Shown: positions 20,139 to 29,283, counted from the first letter of the stretch. The stretch is DNA of 64,000 bases from Streptomyces sp. APSN-46.1 (GCF_022815725.1 NZ_JALGRF010000015.1:62001-126000), one strand, 5' to 3'. The notes: a model not told the origin generated them from the sequence alone. Made by a program: numbers and translations.

Positions 20139-20741
20139 ATGGTCGCTTCGCCCTGGTCAGTGGCGTCATCGGGGCGCAGGCGGGGTCCGGAACTCGAACG
20201 GGCGATTCTCGACGCCGCTTTGGAGCAGTTGGGTACGGTCGGCTGGAACGCGCTCACCATGGAGGGCGTTGCGGCCGGCGCGCACACCGGCAAGGCGGCG
20301 CTCTACCGGCGTTGGCCCTCGAAGGCGGACCTGGTGGCGGAGGTGCTGCGCACCCGATTGCCTCCGATAGGCGAGATCCCGGATTCCGGATCGATCCGCG
20401 AGGAGCTCTACGAACTGTGTGCCCGGATGCGGGCCGCCATGGACACTCGCGCCGGCCAGGCCCTGCGCGCCGTTCTTCACGAATGCGACCACGCTGACGC
20501 GGACCGGTTCCGCGAGGTCATCTGGGACGGTCTGCACGAGCCCGCGCGCCGATTGATCGAAGAGCTCATCGAGCGTGGAATCAGGCGAGGTGATGTCCGG
20601 TCGGATGCGGACAGTCCCCTTGTTTCCGATGTCATTCCGGCCATGCTCATGTATCGCGCCAAGGTGTGCGGGAGTGAATGGCGGGACGCGGAGATCGCGG
20701 AATTGATCGATCAGGTGATGATGCCGCTGCTGAGACCCTGA
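20139..20741 (+). CDS. TetR/AcrR-family transcriptional regulator
   Basis: A 200-aa repressor. The helix-turn-helix spans about residues 16-60 (RAILDAALEQLG, LTMEGVAAGAHTGKAALYRRWPSKADLV), and the C-terminal half is a TetR_C-like ligand domain. ATG 20139 has CGGAGG at 20125-20130. GTG 20130 is in frame but overlaps that site. It lies divergent to the DHA2 exporter, and two identical-core palindromes lie between them, so it very likely represses both genes. The ligand is unknown. Confidence 0.9.
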   Translation: MVASPWSVASSGRRRGPELERAILDAALEQLGTVGWNALTMEGVAAGAHTGKAALYRRWPSKADLVAEVLRTRLPPIGEIPDSGSIREELYELCARMRAAMDTRAGQALRAVLHECDHADADRFREVIWDGLHEPARRLIEELIERGIRRGDVRSDADSPLVSDVIPAMLMYRAKVCGSEWRDAEIAELIDQVMMPLLRP

Positions 20742-20817
20742 GCCCGGCCCGGCCCCGGGGTGACCGTCCGCTTGCGGGCTTGCCCGGGCCGGGGTGTGCA
20801 GGCGGCGCGGGGCGGCG

Positions 20818-20823
20818 TAACCT
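20818..20823 (+). promoter_or_regulatory. Candidate -10 element for rnhB
   Basis: TAACCT ends 10 nt before ATG 20834, and no ribosome site is present. Confidence 0.4.
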
Positions 20824-20833
20824 TGCTGGCGCC

Positions 20834-21544
20834 ATGCCGTACGAAGCACCCACCCACACCGTCGAGCGCTCCCTCCGTGCAACCACCGGCGCCAAGATCA
20901 TCGCCGGGGTCGACGAAGTCGGACGAGGGGCCTGGGCCGGTCCCGTCACCGCGTGTGCGGCGATCACCGGTCTGCGCCGCCCGCCCGAAGGGCTCACCGA
21001 CTCCAAACTGCTCACCCCCAAGCGGCGTGACGCGCTCCTCGTGATCCTCGAGACCTGGGTCACCGCGCACGCCTTGGGGCATGCCTCCCCGGAGGAGATC
21101 GACGAGCTGGGTATGACGGCCGCCCTGCGGCTGGCCGCGGTGCGCGCCCTGGAGGCGCTGCCCGTACGGCCCGACGCGGTGATCCTCGACGGCAAGCACG
21201 ACTACCTCGGCGCGCCCTGGCAGGTCCGCATGGTGATCAAGGGCGACCAGTCCTGCGTCTCCGTCGCCGCGGCCTCGGTGATCGCCAAGGTCCGGCGTGA
21301 CCGGATGATGGCCGAGATCGGTGAACAGGGCGGCGGAATAGCCGATTTCGCCTTCGCCGCCAACGCCGGATACCCCTCGCCCGTGCACCGGGCCGCGCTG
21401 GAGCGGCTGGGGCCCACCGCGTACCACCGGCTCTCGTGGTCGTACCTCGACGCGCTGCCCCAGTGGCGACACCTGAAGAAGGTGCGGCGCAGCGAGGAAT
21501 CGCTGGAGCTGGAAAACGGAGGCCAACTCGGCTTCGATTTCTGA
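20834..21544 (+). CDS. rnhB: Ribonuclease HII
   Basis: A 236-aa endonuclease that removes ribonucleotides and RNA primers from DNA-RNA hybrids. GVDEVGRGAWAGPV near residues 27-40 holds the first catalytic acidic pair. LDGKHDYL and ASVIAKVRRDRMM are the other conserved blocks. ATG 20834 (MPYEAPTHT) gives the normal family length. The open frame back to 20678 has no family similarity. A hairpin at 21565-21583 follows. Confidence 0.95.
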   Translation: MPYEAPTHTVERSLRATTGAKIIAGVDEVGRGAWAGPVTACAAITGLRRPPEGLTDSKLLTPKRRDALLVILETWVTAHALGHASPEEIDELGMTAALRLAAVRALEALPVRPDAVILDGKHDYLGAPWQVRMVIKGDQSCVSVAAASVIAKVRRDRMMAEIGEQGGGIADFAFAANAGYPSPVHRAALERLGPTAYHRLSWSYLDALPQWRHLKKVRRSEESLELENGGQLGFDF

Positions 21545-21564
21545 TCGCACCCACGTGCCCCCCG

Positions 21565-21583
21565 CCGGTACGTTTCGTACCGG
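21565..21583 (+). terminator. rnhB hairpin terminator
   Basis: CCGGTACG and CGTACCGG pair perfectly around TTT, 20 nt after the rnhB stop. Confidence 0.6.
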
Positions 21584-21603
21584 TGTTTGATAGACATCAA
21601 CTC

Positions 21604-22272
21604 ATGCCTCTCACCCCCGAGGAGCCTCAGATTCACGAGAGTGCCCAGGGTCCCCGCGTCACGCCGGCCGCGAGCCGCACCGCGCAGACCCCCCGCCCCG
21701 TACCTGGTCCGCGTCCCGCCGCCGTACCCCGGCCCGGGCGCCCCGGTCCCTCCCCCGCGGCGGCAAGCCGCGCGGGCGCTGCCCCCAGGCCCGCCCCGCC
21801 CGCGCAGCGCGCGGCGCAGGCCGGCCCCGGACCCGTTCCCGCAGCTCAGGCTGCCCCCACCGGACCGTCCGTCTCGGCGTCGGTGCCGCAGGTCCAGCTG
21901 ATCCCGGCCTCCGCCGAGGGTGCGCTGGACGCGGCCGAGGAGGCCGTGGACCTGCTGCTCGACACCGGGCGCGCGCCCGGCGACATCCTGGTTCTCACCA
22001 CCGGTGACCCGCACCCGTGGGCCGCGCACGAGCTGTCCTTCGGTGAGGAGTCGTACTGGGCTCAGCACGACGCCCGGGACGACGTCTTCTACGCGGACGC
22101 GGCGCAGATCCAGCGCGCCGCGGGCCGTCCGGTCGTGGTGTTCGCGGCCAACGGCGGGTCGATCGAGGCGGCCGCCGGCACGCTGCCGGTCGCGCTCGCG
22201 CGGGCCGGTGCGCTGCTGATCGTGTGCGGTGACGCCCAGCAGATCAACTCCATGCTGGGCGCGGGCGTCTGA
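21604..22272 (+). CDS. Uncharacterised protein with Pro/Ala-rich N-terminus and UvrD-like C-terminal fragment
   Basis: A 222-aa protein. Residues 1-95 are low-complexity Pro/Ala/Arg. Residues about 98-222 form a compact domain (QLIPASAEGALDAA, PGDILVLTTGD, GRPVVVFAANGG, ARAGALLIVCGDAQQI). These blocks resemble the second C-terminal subdomain of UvrD/Rep helicases, but no Walker A or helicase motifs precede them. I infer a stand-alone remnant of that fold, and the function is unknown. The start is ATG 21604. No clear ribosome site is seen. A short inverted repeat TTGAT-agac-ATCAA lies at 21587-21600, right before it. Confidence 0.6.
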   Translation: MPLTPEEPQIHESAQGPRVTPAASRTAQTPRPVPGPRPAAVPRPGRPGPSPAAASRAGAAPRPAPPAQRAAQAGPGPVPAAQAAPTGPSVSASVPQVQLIPASAEGALDAAEEAVDLLLDTGRAPGDILVLTTGDPHPWAAHELSFGEESYWAQHDARDDVFYADAAQIQRAAGRPVVVFAANGGSIEAAAGTLPVALARAGALLIVCGDAQQINSMLGAGV

Positions 22273-22541
22273 CGCCCCGTGTCCCGGAGCGGGCGAGGGG
22301 CGGGGCGGGCCGGGAGCCGGCCCCGCTGAAGCCCGAGGCCTGACCCGCCGTACGCCCGTTGCCGGGTGTGCGGCTGCTCGGCCTGCCCGCGGTGCCGTGT
22401 CCGTACGCCGACGTGTCCGTGCGCCCATCCGCGTACGTACGCGTGCCCGGGCCCCTTGGGCGGGGCGGTCCGGCGGGCGGCGCGTTCCCGCGCGCGTTTC
22501 CAGCGCGTGGCCGTACGAGGGTGTGACGCGCGGAGTGGCGT

Positions 22542-23174
22542 TCAGCGGGCGGCGGTACGGCGCAGGGCCTCGGTCGCGCTGCCGCCGCCGGTGCGCAGGG
22601 TCAGCGGGGCGAACTCGGGCGCGGTGCCTGCGAGGAGCTCGGGCCGTGAGTCAGAGCTGGGCCGCCGGCCGCCCCGGCCTTCGCCGAGTACCTGCCACCC
22701 GCCGCGCGTCAGCGTGATGTACGCGCCGCAGCGCAGCCCGTGCAGGGTGCAGGCGTCGCGCAGCCCCCACATCCAGGCCCCGTCCTCCTCGGTCCACCGC
22801 TCGTCGCCCTCGCGGCAGTACAGCAACACCGCCGTCCGCACCGGGGTCCTGCGCCGCAGGTCGTGCGGGAGCACCCGCCGCAGCGCGGACAGCAGTGCGT
22901 TGCGGTACTCCCAGCCGTCGGCCGAGGCGGAGCGCGGCACGAAGGAGGCGCTCGCCACGAGCTGTTCCTCCGGGCCGAGGACGGCGATCACCGCGGTGGA
23001 CGGTACGGGGCTGTGTCTGGAGTGCAGACCGCTGACGACCTCGCGCGGATTGCTCAGCAGAGGCACTCCCGCCGCGGTCCACTCGGCGGGTTCCAGCAGT
23101 CGGCCGTGGCGGCTGGCGCCGCCGGTGGCCGTCGTCAGAGACGTGGTCGAGGGCGGGGCGAATCCGAAGGTCAC
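22542..23174 (-). CDS. Conserved protein of unknown function
   Basis: A 210-aa protein, probably cytoplasmic, with no membrane segment and no motif I recognise. It begins VTFGFAPPSTTSLTTATGG and has a central alpha/beta-looking part (AVIAVLGPEEQLVASASFVP, RTAVLLYCREGDERW, RCGAYITLTRGGWQVL). GTG 23174 is preceded by AGGGAGG, a near-ideal ribosome site, although the frame stays open to 23996 inside recQ antisense. It is transcribed in the same direction as recQ, 215 nt after the recQ stop, and converges with the UvrD-like fragment gene. Confidence 0.7.
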   Translation of the reverse strand: MTFGFAPPSTTSLTTATGGASRHGRLLEPAEWTAAGVPLLSNPREVVSGLHSRHSPVPSTAVIAVLGPEEQLVASASFVPRSASADGWEYRNALLSALRRVLPHDLRRRTPVRTAVLLYCREGDERWTEEDGAWMWGLRDACTLHGLRCGAYITLTRGGWQVLGEGRGGRRPSSDSRPELLAGTAPEFAPLTLRTGGGSATEALRRTAAR

Positions 23175-23389
23175 GGTCCTCCCTTCGGTTACACGCCCGC
23201 GGACGGGCAGGGCTGGGCTGAGGGCGCGCCGCGGCGCGGCCCTGAAGAGTGCCGCCGAGCCGAACGGGAGCGCTCCAATTCTCGCGTGGCCCGCCAGGAT
23301 GCGGCAACGAGCAATTGGCGCAGCCGACCGGAATTCGCCGGTATGCCTCTCATATCCTTGCCCCGCCACGCCGGGGATGACGCATGCGG

Positions 23390-25549
23390 CTACGGCTGGA
23401 GCGCTAGTACCAGCGGGAACACCTCCTTCGCGCCTGCCCGCCGGAGCAGTCGGGCGGCCACGGCGAGGGTCCATCCGCTCTCCGCGCAGTCGTCCACGAG
23501 GAGCACCGGACCCGCGGCCTCCGAGAGGGCGGCCGCGAGGGCCGGGGGCACGGTCAGGGCCTGGTGAAGCCCTTTCACCCGCTGGGCGCTGTTCGAGGAG
23601 GGCAGGCCGAACTCCGGGGCCTGGTCGGTGTAGGCGAGCGTTCCGAGCAACGGCATCCGCCCGACCTCCGCGATCCGCGAGGCCAGCGATCCGACCAGCT
23701 GGGGGCGGCTGCGCGAGGGCAGGGCCACCACACCGACCGGCCGGGCGGGCGCGTCCGGGGCTCCCGAGGCCCAGCCGCCCGGGCCGCGGGCCCAGTCGGC
23801 GAGGACCGCGACCACGGCCTGCGCGACATCGTCCGGAAGGGGTTGGTCGGGCGCCTGCGGGGCGAGCATCGGGCGCAGCCGGTTGCCCCAGCCGATGTCG
23901 GAGAGCCGCCCCAGTGCCCGGCCGGTCGAGGACTGTTCGCCGGCGGGGATCCGGCCCTTGAGTTCCACGCCGACGGCGGCGAGCCCGGTCGGCCACATCT
24001 TGCGCGGCTCCAGCTCCACGCCGGGGCGGCCGAGTTCGCCGCGTGCGGTGTCCAGCGCGGTGGTGGAGACCTCCGCCGTGAACCGGGCTCCGGCGCAGTT
24101 GTCGCAGCGGCCGCAGGGCGCTGCCTCCTCGTCGTCGAGCTGGCGGCGCAGGAACTCCATCCGGCAGCCGGTCGCCGCCGCGTAGTCGCGCATCGCCTGC
24201 TGTTCGGCGGCCCGCTGCCGGGCCACCCAGGTGTAGCGCTCGGCGTCGTACACCCAGGGCTCGCCCGTCGAGGTCCAGCCGCCCTTGACCCGGTGCACGG
24301 CGCCGTCCACGTCGAGGACCTTGAGCATGGTCTCCAGCCGGGTGCGCCGCAGGTCGACCAGCGGTTCCAGGGCGGGCAGCGACATCGGCCGACCCGCCTG
24401 GGCCAGGACGTCGAGGGTCCGCCGCACCTGCTGCTCCGGCGGGAAGGCCACCGAGGCGAAGTACTGCCAGATCGCCTCGTCCTCACGGCCCGGCAGCAAC
24501 AACACCTCCGCGTGCTCCACACCGCGGCCGGCACGGCCGACCTGCTGGTAGTAGGCGATGGGGGAGGAGGGGGAGCCCAGGTGCACCACGAAGCCGAGGT
24601 CGGGCTTGTCGAAGCCCATGCCCAGGGCGGAGGTGGCCACCAGCGCCTTCACCCGGTTGGCCTGGAGGTCGTTCTCGGCCTGCTCGCGGTCGGCGTTCTC
24701 CGTCTTACCGGTGTACGAGGAGACCGTGTGCCCGCGGTGGCGCAGGTACGCGGTGACCTCCTCGGCCGCCGCCACGGTCAGCGTGTAGATGATTCCGGAT
24801 CCGGGGAGTGCGCCGAGGTGGTCGGCGAGCCAGGCGAGCCGGTGCGCCGCGTCGGGCAGCGTCAGCACCGCCAGGCTCAGGCTCTCGCGGTCCAGCGGGC
24901 CGCGCAGCACCAGCGCGTCCGTTCCGGCCCCCGTGCCGAGCTGCTCGGCGACATCGGCGGTCACCCGGGCGTTGGCCGTGGCGGTGGTCGCCAACACCGG
25001 GACACCCGGCGGGAGATCGGCCAGCATCGTGCGCAGCCGGCGGTAGTCGGGACGGAAGTCGTGCCCCCAGTCGGAGATGCAGTGGGCCTCGTCCACGACG
25101 AGGAGGCCGGTGGCGGCGGCGAGCTTGGGCAGCACCTGGTCGCGGAAGTCGGGATTGTTCAGCCGCTCCGGGCTCACGAGCAGGACGTCGACCTCGCCGG
25201 CGGCGACCTCGGCCTGAATTCCCTCCCACTCCTCGGGGTTGGCGGAGTTGATGGTGCGGGCGTGGATCCCGGCACGGGCCGCCGCCTCGACCTGATTGCG
25301 CATCAGCGCGAGCAGCGGAGAGACGATCACCGTCGGGCCGGCGCCGTTCGCGCGCAGCAGCGAGGTGGCGACGAAGTACACCGCGGACTTGCCCCAGCCC
25401 GTGCGCTGCACCACCAGCGCCCGGCGCTTGTCCGCGACGAGGGCCTCGATCGCCCGCCACTGGTCCTCGCGCAGCCGTGCGGTGCCCGTCGGGTCGCCCA
25501 CGAGGCGGGCGAGTACGGAATCGGCTGAGGACCTCAGGTCTGCGTTCAT
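23390..25549 (-). CDS. recQ: RecQ-family ATP-dependent DNA helicase with C-terminal phosphoribosyltransferase-like domain
   Basis: A 719-aa 3'-5' helicase for repair of stalled forks and recombination intermediates. Walker A is RTGWGKS near residue 48 and the DEAH box is VVDEAHCISDWGHDFRPDY. The zinc site uses CRMEFLRRQL and CGRCDNC near 470-490. Instead of an HRDC domain, the last roughly 110 residues look like a type I phosphoribosyltransferase, with GVVALPSRSRPQLV and a PRPP-loop-like VLLVDDCAESGWTLAVAARL near 690-710. Start ATG 25549 (MNADLRSS) has GGGGGG upstream. It is divergent from the DUF4192 gene. Confidence 0.92.
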   Translation of the reverse strand: MNADLRSSADSVLARLVGDPTGTARLREDQWRAIEALVADKRRALVVQRTGWGKSAVYFVATSLLRANGAGPTVIVSPLLALMRNQVEAAARAGIHARTINSANPEEWEGIQAEVAAGEVDVLLVSPERLNNPDFRDQVLPKLAAATGLLVVDEAHCISDWGHDFRPDYRRLRTMLADLPPGVPVLATTATANARVTADVAEQLGTGAGTDALVLRGPLDRESLSLAVLTLPDAAHRLAWLADHLGALPGSGIIYTLTVAAAEEVTAYLRHRGHTVSSYTGKTENADREQAENDLQANRVKALVATSALGMGFDKPDLGFVVHLGSPSSPIAYYQQVGRAGRGVEHAEVLLLPGREDEAIWQYFASVAFPPEQQVRRTLDVLAQAGRPMSLPALEPLVDLRRTRLETMLKVLDVDGAVHRVKGGWTSTGEPWVYDAERYTWVARQRAAEQQAMRDYAAATGCRMEFLRRQLDDEEAAPCGRCDNCAGARFTAEVSTTALDTARGELGRPGVELEPRKMWPTGLAAVGVELKGRIPAGEQSSTGRALGRLSDIGWGNRLRPMLAPQAPDQPLPDDVAQAVVAVLADWARGPGGWASGAPDAPARPVGVVALPSRSRPQLVGSLASRIAEVGRMPLLGTLAYTDQAPEFGLPSSNSAQRVKGLHQALTVPPALAAALSEAAGPVLLVDDCAESGWTLAVAARLLRRAGAKEVFPLVLALQP

Positions 25550-25601
25550 GCCCCCCATGCAACCCGATGCCTCCGACATCGCGCCAATGCCGCTCTCAGA
25601 C

Positions 25602-25637
25602 CTGTGGATGTTGAAAATTGAAATGAGTTATCCACAG
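25602..25637. promoter_or_regulatory. Inverted repeat with consensus DnaA box between recQ and DUF4192 gene
   Basis: CTGTGGAT (25602-25609) and ATCCACAG (25630-25637) are perfect 8-bp arms. The right half contains TTATCCACA (25628-25636), the standard DnaA box. The interior is AT-rich. It may bind DnaA or an unknown regulator of both divergent genes. Confidence 0.45.
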
Positions 25638-25675
25638 GGGTTTCCGTAACGGATCACACACGGGACCGTCGTGGC

Positions 25676-26989
25676 ATGACGAACAACCACGAATCACGCA
25701 CCCCGTCCAACCACGAATCACGCACCCCGTCCCGCCGGGCCTCCGACAGCCCCTCCGGATCCACCGCCGGACCGCAGATCACCCTGCGCAGCCCGGCCGA
25801 ACTCGCCGACGCACTTCCGTACATGCTCGGCTTCCATCCGACCGACTCCCTCGTCATGGTCGCCGTGCACGGTGAGGGCGGGCGCTTCGGCGGCCGGCTC
25901 CGCGTCGGCATCCCCACGGCGCCCGCCGAATGGGAGGACACCGCCCGACAGGTCGCCGACACCCTGGTCCGGGGCAGCGAACGGCGCGGCGGCAAGCCCG
26001 ACGGCATCGTCGTCTTCCTCTGTCAGGACCCGCACGGCGGTGAGAGCGGGCAGCGGGTGATGACCCGGCTACGGCCGCTCGCCCAGCGGCTCCGGCTGGC
26101 CTGCGGCGCGCTGGACGTGCCCGTGCTGGAGGCCCTGTGCGTCTCCGACGGGCGCTACTGGTCGTACACCTGCCCCGACGAGCGCTGCTGCCCGGCCGAG
26201 GGCCATCCGCTCGCGGCACCCGGAACCTCGGTGATGGCCGCGGCGGCCACCTTCGCCGGACTCCAGGTCAGGGGCTCCCTCAGCGAGATCGAGGGCAGGC
26301 TGACACCGCTGCGCGGAGCGGTGGCCGAGGAACAGGAGCCCGCCCTGGACCGGGCGGCCGCTGCCCTGGTCCCGAAGATCCTCGACGGGGCCACGCGGGA
26401 GGAGGCCGGCGCCGAGACCATCACCCTCGCCAAGACCCTGATGCGGCGCATGACCCTCGCCCCGCCCCCGGAGGGCGGGCCCGGAGCCGACGAGTGGGAC
26501 GACGCGCTGCTCGGCCACGACGAGGCCGCCGCCCTGATCCTCGGCCTCCAGGACCGCGAGATCCGCGACATCGCCGCCGAGTGGATGGAGAACGAGGAGG
26601 CCGCCCCGGCGCTGCGCCTGTGGCGGGCCCTCGCCCGGCGGTGTGTCGGCGCCTACGGGGAGCACGCGGCGGCCCCGCTCACCCTCGCCGGCTGGGTTTC
26701 CTGGTCCACCGGGGACGAACCGACCGCGCGCATCGCCCTCGCACTCGCCCTGCGGGCGGACGCCGACTACCGCTTCGCCCAGCTGCTCCACCACGCCTGC
26801 AACGAGGGCATCGACCCCGAAGGGCTGCGGGAGTGCCTGCGCGAGGAGAGGCGGCGCCGGGAGCCCCGCCGCAAGCGCCGGGCCGCCACCACCCGCCCGC
26901 CCGGCCGCCGGGTCCGCACGGCCGGGCCGGCCGGGCCGGCTCGTCCGGCTCGTCGCGAGAACCGCCGCACCTCGGGGAGCGAGCAGTGA
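25676..26989 (+). CDS. DUF4192 domain-containing protein
   Basis: A 437-aa actinobacterial protein of unknown function. The DUF4192 core runs from about residue 35 (LRSPAELADALPYMLGFHPTDSLVMVAVHG) through WSYTCPDERCCPAEGHPL to AGWVSWSTGDEPTARIALALAL. The N-terminus carries a perfect duplication of NHESRTPS (codons at 25685-25708 and 25709-25732). The C-terminus is a basic Arg/Pro tail. The start is ATG 25676, with no evident ribosome site. It is divergent from recQ, and conserved clustering with DNA repair genes is possible but not shown here. Confidence 0.8.
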   Translation: MTNNHESRTPSNHESRTPSRRASDSPSGSTAGPQITLRSPAELADALPYMLGFHPTDSLVMVAVHGEGGRFGGRLRVGIPTAPAEWEDTARQVADTLVRGSERRGGKPDGIVVFLCQDPHGGESGQRVMTRLRPLAQRLRLACGALDVPVLEALCVSDGRYWSYTCPDERCCPAEGHPLAAPGTSVMAAAATFAGLQVRGSLSEIEGRLTPLRGAVAEEQEPALDRAAAALVPKILDGATREEAGAETITLAKTLMRRMTLAPPPEGGPGADEWDDALLGHDEAAALILGLQDREIRDIAAEWMENEEAAPALRLWRALARRCVGAYGEHAAAPLTLAGWVSWSTGDEPTARIALALALRADADYRFAQLLHHACNEGIDPEGLRECLREERRRREPRRKRRAATTRPPGRRVRTAGPAGPARPARRENRRTSGSEQ

Positions 26990-27189
26990 ACCGTGGCCAG
27001 GGGCACCGCGCGCGCAGGCTCCGGAACGCCGTGAGCGCGGCCCTGAGGCACCGGCATCACCCCCGATGGGCCCAGCCACCGCCGGGGCCCGTGACCCGGG
27101 CGGGGGTGGGGGCGTTCAGCTGGAGGGTGGTAGGGGACCGGCCGCGCCGCCGCCCCGCGAAACCGACCGGAGTGCAGACAAGGCGACCT

Positions 27190-29157
27190 ATGCCCCATCC
27201 CGCACCTTCCGCCTGCAGGCCCGAGTTGCCGCCCGTGCACGGCGCCGTCATCTGCGTCGCCGCGCCCAGCCTGGTCATCTCGCCGGAACACGGCCAGCTG
27301 ACCGGGCGGGGGATCGACGGGATCTACCGCGCCGGGCGCAGGCTGCTCTCGCGCTGCGTGCTGCGCGTCGGCGGCCGCGAACCCGTCGCCGTCCAGGGGC
27401 GCAGCCTCGGCGCCGACCGGGCCGCCTTCACCGCCACCGTCCGTACCGGTGCCGAGGCGGGGCCCGACCCCGATATCGGGGTGGAGCGGGTCCGGCACGC
27501 GGACGGCACCGAGCGCATCACCCTGCGCAGTTTCGCGGCCCGGGCGGTACGTCTCCCCGTCGAGGTCTCTCTCGGCACGGACCTCGCCGAACTGGCGGCG
27601 GTGGCCGCAGGGCGGGCCGGGCCGGAGCTGCCCGCCGGGGTGCACGGCGCCGGACTGCGCTGGAGTACCGGGGAGGCGCACGCCGTCACCGTGGCAGAGC
27701 CCGCCCCGGACGACGCGCTGGCCTCGGCCGGACTGCTGCGCTGGCAGCTGGAACTGGGCCCCGGCGAGTCCCGCACCATCGAGCTGCGGACCACGCGGGA
27801 CCGCATCGCGCGGGCCCCGGCGGGGCTGGTCGCCAACCCGCTGGCCGATGCCCGGGCCGAGGGCGACGACCCCAGGGCCGAAGTCTGGTTCCGGACCAGC
27901 GTCGAAGACCTGGGCGCGCTCCTGCTGCGGGATCCCGAGGAGCCGGGCGACGCCTTCGCGGCCGCGGGGGTGCCCTGGCGGCTCGGCCTGGCCCCGGCGG
28001 AGTCGCTGTGGGCCGCCAGAATGGCGCTGCCGCTCGGCACCGGGCTCGCCGCCGCCACCCTGCGCACCCTGGCCCGGACCCAGCGCTCCGGGCCCGGCCC
28101 GGAGGCCGGGAAGATCCCTGGGCCGCTGCGCGGGGCGGGCCCGCAGCTGCCGCCGGGCTGCACCGGCACGGAGGCGACCCTCGCCTTCCCGGCCGTGCTC
28201 GCGGAGGCCAGACGCTGGGGGATGCCCGAGGGTGAGGTGGACCGGCTGCTCCCGGCCGCCGAGCGGTGTCTGGACTGGCTGCGCGGTGCCCTCGGGGAGG
28301 ACGGCTTCCTGGCCGACCCCGACCCGGGGCCCCGGCGCTGCGAGACCCAGGCCCACGCCCACCGCGCCGCGCTGCTCGGCGGGGACCTGCTCGCCGGGTG
28401 CGGGCGCCCCGGGGCCGAGGAGTGGCAGGAGTGGGCGGCCGCGCTGCGTGGGAGATTCCGGGAGCGGTTCTGGGTCCACGGCCCGGACGGCGGCCGGCCC
28501 CCGGCGGCCCTGCATCCCGACGGCCGGCCCCTGCCCCGGCTGACCGGCGCCGCCGCGCACCTGCTGGACACCGGGCTCCTGGGCGGCGGCCGGCTCGCCC
28601 CGGGCCTGCTGGACCGGGTCCGCGCCGAACAACTCGCCCGGCTGCTCGGCGCCCCGGCCATGGACTCGGGGTGGGGGCTGCGGAGCATGGCGTCCCGCGA
28701 GCCCGGATACAACCCCTTCGGCCACCGCTCCGGCGCGGTACGGGCGTACGAGAGCGCCGTGGCCGTGGCCGGCCTGGCGCAGGCGGGCTTCGAGAAGGAG
28801 GCCGCCGGCCTGCTCCGGGGCCTGCTGGACGCGGCCGAGACCTTCGGCTACCGGCTCCCGGAGATGTACGCCGCCGAGCAGCGCACCATCGGTAGCGCCC
28901 CGCTGCCGCACCCCGCCGCCTGCCGCCCCGCCGCCGCGGCTGCGGCCGCCGGGATCCACGTGCTCACCGCTCTCGCCGGAGTCCGCCCGGACGCCCCGGC
29001 GGGGACCGTCGCGCTGGCCCCGCTCCCCGGGGCTCCCCTGGGGGCCCTGCGACTGGCGGGCCTGCGGGTATCCGGCGAACCTTTCGCCGTCCGGATCAGC
29101 CGGCTCGGCCTCGGCATGGTGGAGGAGGCGGCCGATGCGCTCCAACTGGGGGTCTAG
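27190..29157 (+). CDS. Glycogen debranching enzyme-like protein (amylo-alpha-1,6-glucosidase family)
   Basis: A 655-aa protein with an N-terminal debranching-enzyme domain (VISPEHGQLTGRGIDGIYRAGRRLLSR) and an (alpha/alpha)6 C-terminal barrel. The family signature GYNPFGHRSGAVRAYESAVAVAGLA is followed by GYRLPEMYAAEQR near residues 505-565. It should hydrolyse alpha-1,6 branches or a related oligosaccharide. ATG 27190 is preceded by AAGG. The frame extends to 26137 within the DUF4192 gene but is a shadow there. It sits between the DUF4192 gene and a Nudix regulator, with a 200-nt upstream spacer in which I see no clear element. Confidence 0.85.
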   Translation: MPHPAPSACRPELPPVHGAVICVAAPSLVISPEHGQLTGRGIDGIYRAGRRLLSRCVLRVGGREPVAVQGRSLGADRAAFTATVRTGAEAGPDPDIGVERVRHADGTERITLRSFAARAVRLPVEVSLGTDLAELAAVAAGRAGPELPAGVHGAGLRWSTGEAHAVTVAEPAPDDALASAGLLRWQLELGPGESRTIELRTTRDRIARAPAGLVANPLADARAEGDDPRAEVWFRTSVEDLGALLLRDPEEPGDAFAAAGVPWRLGLAPAESLWAARMALPLGTGLAAATLRTLARTQRSGPGPEAGKIPGPLRGAGPQLPPGCTGTEATLAFPAVLAEARRWGMPEGEVDRLLPAAERCLDWLRGALGEDGFLADPDPGPRRCETQAHAHRAALLGGDLLAGCGRPGAEEWQEWAAALRGRFRERFWVHGPDGGRPPAALHPDGRPLPRLTGAAAHLLDTGLLGGGRLAPGLLDRVRAEQLARLLGAPAMDSGWGLRSMASREPGYNPFGHRSGAVRAYESAVAVAGLAQAGFEKEAAGLLRGLLDAAETFGYRLPEMYAAEQRTIGSAPLPHPAACRPAAAAAAAGIHVLTALAGVRPDAPAGTVALAPLPGAPLGALRLAGLRVSGEPFAVRISRLGLGMVEEAADALQLGV

Positions 29158-29255
29158 TGACCGCCCTTCGCTGCGGGCCCGGCTCCTCGGCCGCGCCCGT
29201 ACGACATCCGCCGGATTCCGGATCCTCGCCTTCGGGATCACCAAAGCACTGTTTA

Positions 29256-29277
29256 TCGTCAGGCAGACGACTATGAT
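29256..29277 (+). promoter_or_regulatory. Leaderless promoter and candidate operator of the Nudix regulator gene
   Basis: TATGAT (29272-29277) lies 6 nt before ATG 29284. Immediately upstream TCGTC and GACGA (29256-29260 and 29266-29270) form an inverted repeat in the -35/-10 spacer. That position would suit autorepression by the NrtR-like product. Confidence 0.45.
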
Positions 29278-29283
29278 CGCGGC

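Noticed and set aside
22273..22541. Possible gene or regulatory RNA between convergent genes
   Set aside because: The open frames there are shadows without ribosome sites. I see no clear structured element.
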